Below are positions 25,166-33,551 of a stretch of DNA of 64,000 nucleotides, one piece after another; the stretch's first letter is position 1; the number at the start of each line of letters is the position of its first letter. The stretch comes from Lachnospiraceae bacterium (GTDB lineage Bacteria; Bacillota; Clostridia; Lachnospirales; Lachnospiraceae), in contig CABJAW010000015.1 in assembly GCA_902363665.1 (NCBI GenBank), positions 47,085-111,084 of the forward strand, written 5' to 3'. The translations under genes were made by a program, and so were the position numbers. Under the pieces are notes generated by a model. That model ran no database searches and was not told the DNA's origin. It saw nothing but the letters and a program-made list of their open reading frames with translations.

Positions 25166-25485
25166 TATATAGAAGAAACAGCTTTCAGGTGCGCAGAAAC
25201 GCTGTACTTTGGCGGTATATTTAACAAAATAACGCAAGGATTTCCTCATCTGTAAGGCGTCGTGGGAAATTGCAGAAACAATCAAAACGGCAGGGCTGCT
25301 TTTTAAGCAGCCCTGTGTTGTAATAAATACCGATTCGGAGCCACATCACAGAGCGGTTTTGGCATTTTGCAGCAGCAGTTCAGTTATGAAGCGGGCAGCA
25401 AAATGAACTGTGAATATCCGTGCTGATAAGATTTTGTCTGGTGCTGGATCGTTATATAAAAGGAATCAACAAGAGGAGGAGCATT
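25166..25485. other. spacer before aconitase gene
   Basis: No gene seen. It contains a perfect 11-bp hairpin (25291-25301 with 25305-25315) that may end the murA transcript, although only TGTTGTAAT follows. A diverged family A tail is at about 25381-25425 (GCGGGCAGC, GTGAATATCCG). No good promoter was found. Confidence 0.45.
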
Positions 25486-27786
25486 ATGATCAGACTGTAC
25501 GACACAGGGGCATATCTGTTAAATGGCACAGAGCTTATCGAAGACAATGCGGATGCGGCGGCAAGACTGCATCAGGCGCTTGGCGCTCAGGTACCTTCCA
25601 AAGAGGAAGCGGCAAAGAATACGATCGCATATTCGATTCTCCGTGACCACAATACGTCCGGAAATATGGAAAAGCTGAAGGTAAAATTTGATAAGCTGAC
25701 CTCACACGATATTACATTCGTCGGAATCATTCAGACGGCGCGCGCATCAGGCCTGGAGAAATTCCCGGTTCCGTATGTACTGACCAACTGTCACAATTCG
25801 CTTTGTGCAGTCGGCGGAACAATCAATGAAGATGATCATATGTTTGGCCTTAGCTGCGCGAAAAAGTATGGCGGCGTTTACGTTCCGCCTCATCAGGCAG
25901 TCATCCACCAGTTTGCAAGAGAGATGCTTGCGGGCGGCGGAAAAATGATCCTTGGTTCGGATTCTCATACCCGCTACGGTGCGCTTGGTACGATGGCAAT
26001 GGGCGAAGGTGGACCGGAGCTGGTAAAACAGCTGCTTGGTCAGACGTATGATATCAACATGCCGGGTGTCGTAGCGATCTACCTGACCGGAAAGCCGATA
26101 AAGGGAGTCGGCCCGCAGGATATCGCGCTGGCGATCATCGGTGCAGTATTTGCAAACGGCTATGTTAACAATAAGGTGATGGAGTTTGTCGGACCGGGCG
26201 TTGCAAACTTAAGTGCAGATTTCCGTATCGGCGTGGACGTTATGACGACCGAGACAACCTGTCTGTCCTCAATCTGGAAAACGGATGATACGATCAAAGA
26301 ATTTTATGAGATTCATGGAAGAAGTGAGGACTATCGCGAACTGAATCCGGGCGCTGTTGCTTACTATGATGGTGTGGTAACGGTTGACCTTGGTGCGGTC
26401 CGGCCGATGATCGCGATGCCGTTCCATCCGAGCAATACCTATACCATCGAGGAACTGAATGCAAATCTGATGGATATTCTTGATGATGTGGAGAAGCGTG
26501 CGAAAGTCAGTCTTGACGGCGCGGTAGATTTCACACTGAAAAATAAAGTAAGAAACGGGCGTTTGTACGTGGATCAGGGTATTATTGCAGGCTGCGCGGG
26601 CGGCGGCTACGAAAATATCTGTGATGCAGCAGATATTCTGCGCGGCAATTATATCGGAAATGATGAATTTACCCTGAGCATTTATCCGGCAAGTACACCG
26701 ATCTATATGGAGCTGGCAAAAAATGGAAGAATGGCTGACCTGATCGAGAGCGGTGCGATCGTAAAGACCGCGTTCTGCGGACCGTGCTTCGGAGCAGGTG
26801 ACACACCGGCAAACAACGCATTCAGTATCCGTCATTCGACGAGAAACTTCCCGAACCGCGAGGGCTCAAAGCTTCAGAGCGGACAGATCGCATCTGTGGC
26901 ACTGATGGATGCGCGTTCCATCGCGGCAACTGCTGCAAACAAGGGTTACCTGACGGCAGCGACCGACATCGACGTCGATTTCACAAAGCCGAAGTACTTT
27001 TTTGACAGCGCAATTTATGCAAACCGCGTTTTCGACAGCAAAGGCGTGGCGGATCCGGGCGTGGAAATCAAGTTCGGTCCGAACATTAAGGACTGGCCGG
27101 CAATGTGTGCGCTGACGGACAATCTGGTGCTGAAAGTGGTCTCTGAGATCCACGATCCGGTTACGACGACCGACGAACTGATTCCGTCCGGAGAGACTTC
27201 TTCTTACCGTTCCAACCCGCTTGGACTTGCAGAGTTTACACTTTCAAGAAAAGATCCGGCGTATGTGGGACGCGCAAAGGAAGTACAGGCAGCAGAGAAG
27301 GCAAGAGAAGAGGGCCGCAGCATGGTGGAAGCGCTGTCAGAGCTTGAACCGGTGTTTAAAGCAGTGAAAGCATCTGAGGCAGGCGCAGGCGTAAGTGCGG
27401 AAAATACCGGCATCGGCAGCACGATTTTTGCAGTAAAACCGGGTGACGGCTCTGCGCGTGAGCAGGCAGCATCCTGCCAGAAGGTACTCGGTGGTTGGGC
27501 AAATATTGCAAACAGCTATGCGACAAAGCGGTATCGCTCGAACCTGATCAACTGGGGTATGCTCCCGTTCCTGATCGAGGAGGGCGAGCTTCCGTTTGTG
27601 AACGGAGACTACTTGTTTATCCCAAATATTCGCGCACAGGTAGAAAATGGTGCATCCGGGATTCCGGCTTATGTGGTAAAAGATGGCGGCCTTGTACCGT
27701 TTACCCTGAAGCTTGGCGAGATGACGGCAGAGGAGAGAAAGATCATTCTCGACGGCTGCCTGATCAATTATAACCGGGTGAAATAA
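25486..27786 (+). CDS. aconitase-family hydratase (probable aconitate hydratase)
   Basis: 766 residues from the ATG at 25486, which follows GAGGAGGAGCATT; the frame is open further upstream without a start site. Aconitases isomerise citrate and isocitrate with a [4Fe-4S] cluster. Cluster Cys candidates are in GCAGGGYEN and in FCGPCFGAG (CxxC). SDSHTRYG and the C-terminal swivel region with [16 protein letters not shown] (substrate-binding Arg) support the family. It belongs to the single-chain hydratase group often annotated only as hydratase in Clostridia. No citrate synthase or isocitrate dehydrogenase is nearby, so whether it supports glutamate synthesis or another hydro-lyase reaction is open. 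Confidence 0.85.
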   Translation: MIRLYDTGAYLLNGTELIEDNADAAARLHQALGAQVPSKEEAAKNTIAYSILRDHNTSGNMEKLKVKFDKLTSHDITFVGIIQTARASGLEKFPVPYVLTNCHNSLCAVGGTINEDDHMFGLSCAKKYGGVYVPPHQAVIHQFAREMLAGGGKMILGSDSHTRYGALGTMAMGEGGPELVKQLLGQTYDINMPGVVAIYLTGKPIKGVGPQDIALAIIGAVFANGYVNNKVMEFVGPGVANLSADFRIGVDVMTTETTCLSSIWKTDDTIKEFYEIHGRSEDYRELNPGAVAYYDGVVTVDLGAVRPMIAMPFHPSNTYTIEELNANLMDILDDVEKRAKVSLDGAVDFTLKNKVRNGRLYVDQGIIAGCAGGGYENICDAADILRGNYIGNDEFTLSIYPASTPIYMELAKNGRMADLIESGAIVKTAFCGPCFGAGDTPANNAFSIRHSTRNFPNREGSKLQSGQIASVALMDARSIAATAANKGYLTAATDIDVDFTKPKYFFDSAIYANRVFDSKGVADPGVEIKFGPNIKDWPAMCALTDNLVLKVVSEIHDPVTTTDELIPSGETSSYRSNPLGLAEFTLSRKDPAYVGRAKEVQAAEKAREEGRSMVEALSELEPVFKAVKASEAGAGVSAENTGIGSTIFAVKPGDGSAREQAASCQKVLGGWANIANSYATKRYRSNLINWGMLPFLIEEGELPFVNGDYLFIPNIRAQVENGASGIPAYVVKDGGLVPFTLKLGEMTAEERKIILDGCLINYNRVK

Positions 27787-27836
27787 GAGGAGAGATGCAG
27801 TCCATACGCAGAATGTCCGCTTCCCGGAAAATATCA

Positions 27837-27887
27837 ACTGCGTTCATGAGCAAATAGCGAAGCGGATTGCGAATGCCCGCTTTACAC
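27837..27887 (+). repeat. family A tail repeat
   Basis: TGAGCAAATAGCG then AAGCGGATTGCGAATG and CCCGCTTTACA, close to the tail of the 161-base copies. It lies just after the aconitase gene, before its terminator. Confidence 0.65.
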
Positions 27888-27900
27888 GATAGCGAAAAAG

Positions 27901-27966
27901 GCACCATGGCATCCCGGAAGACAGACATAAATCTGTTTCCTGAGATGCTATGGTGCTCTTTTATTG
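27901..27966 (+). terminator. long hairpin terminator after aconitase gene
   Basis: GCACCAT-GCATC pairs with GATGC-ATGGTGC, and ACAGA with TCTGT inside, followed by CTTTTATT. Confidence 0.7.
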
Positions 27967-28100
27967 ACGTTGTCGAATTTTCGGAAAAAATAGATACAGT
28001 CTAAATAAACTGATAAAACATAAAAATAGATACAATTAACAGCTAAAATAAAATATTAAAAATAAGATAGAAAAAATTTAAATAAAACATAAGAATAGTA

Positions 28101-28129
28101 TTGACAAAACAAAAGAGTTCTGCTATGAT
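28101..28129 (+). promoter_or_regulatory. consensus promoter of large RNA
   Basis: Perfect TTGACA (28101-28106), exactly 17 bases, TATGAT (28124-28129). It is one of the best promoters in the window, as good as the rRNA P2. It lies in strongly A+T-rich DNA and drives a region with no ordinary gene. Confidence 0.85.
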
Positions 28130-28209
28130 ACAAACAACAACAAACAAGAGTTGTTCCTATAGATTACAACTATAGACAGTAACAACCAAAGGAGAGGAGG
28201 TCGATTCCA

Positions 28210-28287
28210 GTGGATATAGTCTCACATCATTTTACAGCATGTGGCGAAGTAAATGTTTCCTGTAAAGAAGACCTCTATCAGAACTGA
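28210..28287 (+). CDS. possible 25-residue peptide inside the large RNA
   Basis: GTG at 28210 lies nine bases after a perfect AGGAGG (28195-28200). The frame encodes 25 residues with two Cys and two His (SHHFTACGEV, VSCKED) and ends in TGA. The Shine-Dalgarno segment 28196-28202 can pair with GACCTCT at 28270-28276 near the end of the frame, which would hide the site. It may be a real regulatory or small functional peptide, or an accidental frame in a structured RNA. Confidence 0.35.
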   Translation: MDIVSHHFTACGEVNVSCKEDLYQN

Positions 28288-29012
28288 TTCATAGTGATCG
28301 TAGTAAAACGATAATTGGAGAGAGGACGAATCACCTGGTAGAGCACATTTACTTGACAGATCGCCTGACTTGCTCCGGTAAATGATCCTCAGTGACTATT
28401 TCTCAATCTGCAGGATGCGATACGACGTTAGTTATCCATTCCTGAAACGCAAAACAGAAGAAAATTCACAGATAAAGTATCAAAATGCAGGACGATAAAA
28501 TCCAAAGCAGAAGATACGAAGTTCGTTCACATCAGAAAAGGAAGACGAAAAAAGAAGACCGGAACCAAAAGAGGCCGCACGAGCGGTAGTTCCATAAGGG
28601 TTTTTCAGACAACGCTCTTACCACTGTATAAAAACACTCATGAGAATTTATGAAAAGAGCGTACAGATGACAGGATCGAAGAAGAAAATATAAGATCAGA
28701 TCAAAAAGATGAGATCACACAGATGAGATCAGACAGGATCAGATCAAAGTACAAAATCAGTTATACGATCCAATACAAAAGGTGTGAGAGATATAGAGGA
28801 CACAGGAAAGCAGACAGCGACGCGGAACAAAGAATCAGAGATTTCTTCAAAAAGATTCCGAAAACCACATGGTTTATAAAAGAAAAGTACGTGTAAAGAA
28901 ACGATTTTATCTCTTTATAAACGAACCGACAGGAAAACAACCTCTCCAATGTAAATCGATGAAATAGCAAAATAAAAACCAAGTCAGAAAAATTAAATAA
29001 AAAAGACAGAAA

Positions 29013-29045
29013 ACGGAGATGCGAAAAATCGCACCTCCGTTTTTT
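29013..29045 (+). terminator. terminator of large RNA
   Basis: ACGGAGATGCGA pairs with TCGCACCTCCGT (12 positions, one mismatch) around AAAA, followed by TTTTTT. A second hairpin, CCAGAAAAA/TTTTTCTGG (29060-29083), follows and could stop transcription from the right. Confidence 0.85.
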
Positions 29046-29093
29046 ACATCTCTAATTTTTCCAGAAAAATCCTCATTTTTCTGGCAGGATGTT

Positions 29094-29122
29094 TTGACAA
29101 GGAAATACAGGTATGGTACACT
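29094..29122 (+). promoter_or_regulatory. promoter of TPR/P-loop protein gene
   Basis: TTGACA (29094-29099), 17 bases, TACACT (29117-29122). The leader of about 200 bases contains CAAAAAG direct repeats near 29200-29223 and a diverged family A tail (GGCGGATTACCAATATCCG) at about 29292-29310. Confidence 0.6.
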
Positions 29123-29330
29123 GGAAGATGGTTATTTCTGCGTATTTTCAGGTGGTATAGATCGAAAAAATGCGATGGAATGCAGAAAGAAGAAGTTAAA
29201 ATGCAAAAAGCAAAAAGCAAAAAGCAGAACCAGGCAAAGCGAATGTTCGCAGTCACGCAGGAGACTTGCTTAAAATAGACACAGACAGAGAGGCGGATTA
29301 CCAATATCCGTCGGATAGATTGATAACGGG

Positions 29331-32300
29331 GTGGAAAAATTGGATAAATATGAATACAACCTCAAGCTGGAGGAAATAGATAAACTTGTCGATCAGGGCG
29401 CTTATGAGGAGGCAGCCGACGTAGCAGATGCAGTGGACTGGCGAAGGGTAAGAAATGTAAGGACACTTTGTCTGATCAGTGAGATTTATGAGGCGGCCGG
29501 CCGTCTGGAGGACAGCAAACATATTTTGGAGCGCGCCTACAAAAAATCACCGGTCGGGAAAAATGTTCTATACCGATTGGTAGAGGTGACGACGGCACTG
29601 CATCAGTATGATGAGGCAATGGAATATTATTCGGATTATGTGCAGGTGGCGCCGCATGATGACAACAAGTATGTTTTGAAATATAAGATCTATCGCGGAA
29701 GAGGAAGCTCGATCGAAGACCAGATTGAGATTCTGGAGGAGTATCTTGGGCAGGAGTACACCGAGCGCTGGGCCTATGAACTGGCACAGCTCTACCGTCA
29801 GGCCGGACAGATGCAGAAATGTCTGGCTGCGTGTGATGATCTTGTCCTGTGGTTTCACAGTGGAAAATATGTGCAGAAGGCACTGGAACTGAAAAAGAAA
29901 TATGCGGCGCTGACACCGAAGCAGCAGCAGATCTATGAGGAGTGTTTGCAGGAAGAAGCGCGTGAGAAGCAGATGAGCCAGCCGGAACCGGAGGCAGAAG
30001 ATAATGTTGTCGTAAACGTGGATAATATCGAAGGAGATGTCATGGCTGAAAAGATCATGGCAGAAACCGAAAAAGAGATTGCGGAGCAGGTGACAGCGCG
30101 TAAGGCAGAGCTGGAGGAGCATCAGAAAAATCAGAACATTGCAGAACCGGAAATTTCTGCAACAAAAAAAGTTGATACAGATGATATCCGCAGGGCTTCT
30201 GCAGCCCTGGCGGCAGGAGTGCAGGCAGCGGTAAATGGCATGCAGGAGGAAATGAAAAGCGACGCGGATGAGCAGGATGCAGCTGATGCGCGGGTTCAGG
30301 ACGCACAGCCAGGAACTGATATGGGAGTAGCAGCAGCTCATGAAAATGAAGGCCTGTCAGCACAGAAGGCTGTGTCTGCCGCAGGCGAGAAGGAGAAGAT
30401 TGCAGAAAGCGCCGGGGATGTGAAACCAGTATCATCCGCAGAGGATGTGAATGCAGACAGCCAGAAGATGACAGCGGATGGTGCGGATACAGCAGCGAAG
30501 AATGCTCAGGGTGCAGCAGTGCGGCACAATAATCCGGAAGTATCCTCTGCAGCACAGCGCGTACCGCAGACACCGGAGCCTCCGATCTTTGACAAGGAAA
30601 AATTCCAGCGTGATATTGCGCGTGATATGCAGAAGATAGTCTCCAGCGTGGCGAGAAAGACGGAGATCCCGGATGAAGATCTTCCGGCATCTGTTGAGAG
30701 CCGGATTCAGATGACGCAGAAGGTGGAAGCACCGAAGGTACAGCCGCAGACGGCCGGGCGCCTTTCCATTGATGACATTCTGCTGTCAATGGGAGATAAA
30801 GGAAAAGAGATCGCAAAGAAAGCAGAACAGGCAAAGCAGGAAAAGGAAGAGCAGCTTCGCCAGGAACTCGCAGAAAAGGCGGAGCAGCTCCGTCAGGAAC
30901 AGCGCATGAGAGATGAGGAGCTGGCAAAGGAAGCGCGCCAGGAAGAGGAACGGATCCAGGAGCAGAAGCGCCAGGAGGAAGCAAGACGTCAGGAGCAGCA
31001 GCGTCTCGAGGAGGAAGAAGAACGGCAGCGTGAGGAAGAAGAGCGCCGTGCTTCCATGCCGAAGACGACGATGGCGGATGTCGTGCAGGAAGAACTGACA
31101 GATGCACAAAGAGAAGCACTGCAGTATACAAGCAACCCGGAAAAACTGCTTCGCAACAGCAGGGCACTTCCGACGTATGAGGAAGAGGAGGCACCGGGCA
31201 GTACGATCCGGATGCCGGAGCGGGAAGAACTGATGGAAGCTGCACGCCAGGAACTGATGGAAGAGGAGAAGATCCGCCTTCCGAAAGAGCAGGCAGAGAA
31301 GAAGCTTTCGGGTGCAAAAGAAGAACAGAAACTGGTTCGCAGAGGCAGATTTGGCAGCCGCTATTCAGAGAAAGCAGCCGCAGCCCGAAATGAGGGCGAG
31401 GAGCTGGAGGAGCAGGAACTTTCGCTGACCTCCAAACCGGCACAGCAGGACGCACCGCAGCAGGTTCTGGAATCTTCTGCGATCCAAAATGACAGGGAAG
31501 CCGGACAGACAGATGCGGATGAGTATGCGGCGGAAGCACAGGCTAAGCAGGAAGCTGCAGCTGCGGCGGAGATGGCTGACGATAAAGCGGATGATCTGTA
31601 TGGCGAGGATACCGGCTATGAAGACCTCGATATGGAATATGAAGCAGGCGAGGATGCGGATGATGCTTATCCGGAAGAAGACGGTTTTGAAGGACAGGAT
31701 ATTGACTGTGCGGCTGAAAGTGACAGCGTTTCAGAAGAGGAAGCGTATGCAAATGACGGCAATTACGAAGATGCCGGAGCGGATGAGACAGATAATGCTG
31801 CGGCATATGAAGAAGATTACGCAGAGAATGAGTATGATGATGCACCGTATGAAGACGGTGACTATCTGACGATTCCGGAGCATCTGCGCAGTCTGTTTGC
31901 TGGCTTTACGCAGATTCCGGAGCTGGAGGATCAGATTGCCAATGCAATCATTCAGGCAGAAGCCAAGGGAAGTGACCGTACTTCCAAGACAGGAAATATC
32001 CTCATTTTCGGTGCACATGGCTCTGGAAAGACGACACTTGCAATGAACCTTGCAAAGGCGATCGCACAGGACCGCGGCAGCCAGGTGGTCAAGATGGCGA
32101 AGATTTACGCGGCGGATCTTAATAAGAAGGATATTGCGTCGACCGTAGCCAGGATTGCAGGCGGCACGCTGATCATTGAGGAGGCCGGCGATCTGGATGA
32201 CAATACGATCGAACAGCTGACGACAGCGATGGAGTTCCGCACGGACGGACTGATCGTAATTCTGGAGGATGAGCAGAAGTATGTGCATGAACTGCTGATG

Positions 32301-32630
32301 AGCCATCCACGTTTTACGATGAAGTATACGGCGCAGATCTACATTCCGCAGTATACGGCGCAGGAGCTGATTTATTTCGGACAGATCTACGCGAATGCAC
32401 AGGATTATGTGATCGGTGAGGAAGGTCAGGATGCGCTTGCAGAAAAGATTTCGACAGCGGTGGAGAACGGCACGGAAGTGACAATCAAAGATGTGATCGA
32501 AATGGTCGGGAAGGCAATCCAGAGGTCAAACCGTTTTTTTCGAAAGATGAAGATGGGGAAACGGCGATACGATGAGAATGATTTTATCATCCTGTTTGGA
32601 AAAGATTTCGGCAGTGGGAAAAAGAATTGA
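29331..32630 (+). CDS. large TPR / low-complexity / P-loop ATPase protein
   Basis: 1,099 residues from a GTG at 29331; a TTG at 29340 is an alternative and the ribosome binding site (ACGGGG) is weak. Residues 1-200 form TPR-like helical pairs (EEAADVADAVDWRRV, LICLISEIYEAAGR type repeats). Residues 200-500 are Ala, Glu and Asp rich. Residues 490-600 are a Gln/Glu/Arg coiled coil. Residues 730-850 are very acidic and Tyr rich. The C-terminal 220 residues carry a P-loop, GAHGSGKTT, near 893 and a Walker B-like TLIIEEAG near 945. There is no signal peptide, so it is cytoplasmic. It resembles a CbxX-type AAA segment without clear sensor motifs. Function unknown; a scaffold coupled to an ATPase is a reasonable reading. 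Confidence 0.75.
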   Translation: MEKLDKYEYNLKLEEIDKLVDQGAYEEAADVADAVDWRRVRNVRTLCLISEIYEAAGRLEDSKHILERAYKKSPVGKNVLYRLVEVTTALHQYDEAMEYYSDYVQVAPHDDNKYVLKYKIYRGRGSSIEDQIEILEEYLGQEYTERWAYELAQLYRQAGQMQKCLAACDDLVLWFHSGKYVQKALELKKKYAALTPKQQQIYEECLQEEAREKQMSQPEPEAEDNVVVNVDNIEGDVMAEKIMAETEKEIAEQVTARKAELEEHQKNQNIAEPEISATKKVDTDDIRRASAALAAGVQAAVNGMQEEMKSDADEQDAADARVQDAQPGTDMGVAAAHENEGLSAQKAVSAAGEKEKIAESAGDVKPVSSAEDVNADSQKMTADGADTAAKNAQGAAVRHNNPEVSSAAQRVPQTPEPPIFDKEKFQRDIARDMQKIVSSVARKTEIPDEDLPASVESRIQMTQKVEAPKVQPQTAGRLSIDDILLSMGDKGKEIAKKAEQAKQEKEEQLRQELAEKAEQLRQEQRMRDEELAKEARQEEERIQEQKRQEEARRQEQQRLEEEEERQREEEERRASMPKTTMADVVQEELTDAQREALQYTSNPEKLLRNSRALPTYEEEEAPGSTIRMPEREELMEAARQELMEEEKIRLPKEQAEKKLSGAKEEQKLVRRGRFGSRYSEKAAAARNEGEELEEQELSLTSKPAQQDAPQQVLESSAIQNDREAGQTDADEYAAEAQAKQEAAAAAEMADDKADDLYGEDTGYEDLDMEYEAGEDADDAYPEEDGFEGQDIDCAAESDSVSEEEAYANDGNYEDAGADETDNAAAYEEDYAENEYDDAPYEDGDYLTIPEHLRSLFAGFTQIPELEDQIANAIIQAEAKGSDRTSKTGNILIFGAHGSGKTTLAMNLAKAIAQDRGSQVVKMAKIYAADLNKKDIASTVARIAGGTLIIEEAGDLDDNTIEQLTTAMEFRTDGLIVILEDEQKYVHELLMSHPRFTMKYTAQIYIPQYTAQELIYFGQIYANAQDYVIGEEGQDALAEKISTAVENGTEVTIKDVIEMVGKAIQRSNRFFRKMKMGKRRYDENDFIILFGKDFGSGKKN

Positions 32631-32707
32631 GGATATAGCCTGAAAAACTGAAAATTTTGTGAAATAACCTGCAAAGAAATAAAAAATCGTTAAATATTCG
32701 AATTTTT

Positions 32708-32737
32708 TTGCACAAATACAGACGGATGTGCTATACT
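32708..32737 (+). promoter_or_regulatory. promoter and 150-base leader before kinase-like gene
   Basis: TTGCAC (32708-32713), 18 bases, TATACT (32732-32737). The leader carries CCGCAGGGGCGG (near 32757) and GCAGAT/ATCTGC arms around an A+T-rich loop (near 32792-32816). No known riboswitch was recognised. Confidence 0.55.
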
Positions 32738-32900
32738 ATAGGTGGAAAAGGCTACGCCGCAGGGGCGGTACGGAACGGATATGATTCGAAGGCAGATGAA
32801 ATGAAATTTTATCTGCAGGGTGGATGCCGGGTGCGGCTGGATACAGTCACGGTGTCCTTACGGATCATAAACGGATAAGATATGGCAGGAGGGGTTCTAT

Positions 32901-33521
32901 ATGCAGAAAAGTTTAATTATAACAATCGGACGACAGTTTGGAAGCGGCGGACATGAGATCGGGGAGAAGCTTGCAAAAAAACTTGGAATTAAATTTTATG
33001 ATAAAGAGCTGATTAAGCTGATTGCAAAACAAAGCGGACTGTGTGAGAAAGTGCTGGAGAGCTACGATGAGAAGCCGACCAACAGCCTTCTGTATTCGAT
33101 TGTGATGGATATTTATCCGTCTGTGATGTATACGGGACCGACAATTGACCAGCAGATCTATCAGGCGAACTACGATACGATCCGCAGGCTGGCGGACGGC
33201 GAGCCGTGTGTGATTGTCGGAAGATGCGCAGATTACATACTCCGTGATCACCCGGAGCTGGTAAGCGTATTTGTTCACGCAAATTCTGATTTCCGTGCGG
33301 CGCGTATCGCAGAGGAGTATAAGCTTCCGGATGCAAAAGTGCGTGACTTGCTTGTAAAGACGGATAAAAAGCGCGCAAACTATTACAATTTCCAGTCAGA
33401 GAAGCAGTGGGGTGCGGCATCAAGCTACAACCTCTGTATTGAGAGCAGCGAAGTCGGTATCGACGGAGCGGTGGATCTGATCATGGATTATATCAATTAT
33501 AAGAAAAAAGCAAAAGGCTGA
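32901..33521 (+). CDS. cytidylate kinase-like family protein
   Basis: 206 residues. The N-terminus has a P-loop variant, GRQFGSGGHEIGE, and FYDKELI follows as in the cytidylate-kinase-like family (PF13189). GEPCVIVGRCADYIL near residue 97 and the Lys/Arg-rich lid (TDKKRANYYNF) fit nucleotide phosphoryl transfer. This family is widespread in Firmicutes and its true substrate is not established; it is distinct from the housekeeping CMP kinase. The start follows GGAGGGGTTCTAT. pepT follows 30 bases later and probably shares the transcript. Confidence 0.85.
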   Translation: MQKSLIITIGRQFGSGGHEIGEKLAKKLGIKFYDKELIKLIAKQSGLCEKVLESYDEKPTNSLLYSIVMDIYPSVMYTGPTIDQQIYQANYDTIRRLADGEPCVIVGRCADYILRDHPELVSVFVHANSDFRAARIAEEYKLPDAKVRDLLVKTDKKRANYYNFQSEKQWGAASSYNLCIESSEVGIDGAVDLIMDYINYKKKAKG

Positions 33522-33551
33522 TGAGAAAGACGAAAGGAAGCAGATAGAAAA

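Larger units (their letters stand above)
28136..29045 (+). ncRNA. candidate large structured non-coding RNA (about 0.9 kb)
   Basis: Bounded by a consensus promoter and a strong intrinsic terminator, with no frame longer than about 80 codons and none with a family signature. Helices seen by eye: GTTGTT/AACAAC around CTATAG/CTATAG (28150-28186); TGATTC/GAATCA (28285-28290 with 28328-28333) enclosing ATCGT/ACGAT; GAGCA/TGCTC (28341-28345 with 28371-28375); GGAAC/GTTCC around CCGC-ACGA-GCGG (28561-28593); ACGCTCTT/AAGAGCGT (28612-28619 with 28655-28662); GTTTATAAA/TTTATAAAC (28872-28880 with 28914-28922). A 9-bp long-range helix joins 28314-28322 with 28942-28950. It does not show the signatures of tmRNA, RNase P RNA, SRP RNA, 6S RNA or T-boxes. 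Size and ornateness recall ROOL/GOLLD/OLE-type RNAs, but I cannot assign it. Confidence 0.6.

Noticed and set aside
24911..25260. Terminator or tRNA remnants as explanation for the murA spacer palindromes
   Set aside because: Flanking 8-base duplications and a second copy at 55.1 kb show a mobile element instead.
28136..29045. Group II intron or degenerate protein gene in the 0.9-kb region
   Set aside because: No domain V-like hairpin, no reverse-transcriptase frame or remnants, and stops occur in all frames.
29019..29273. 84-codon frame before the TPR/P-loop gene
   Set aside because: Runs through a terminator and a promoter, with Lys/Arg-rich codons from CAAAAAG repeats; not a gene.
30055..31539. 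494-codon minus-strand open frame opposite the TPR/P-loop gene
   Set aside because: Pro/Leu/Ser-rich product from the complement of a Gln/Glu-rich repeat region; no start signal.
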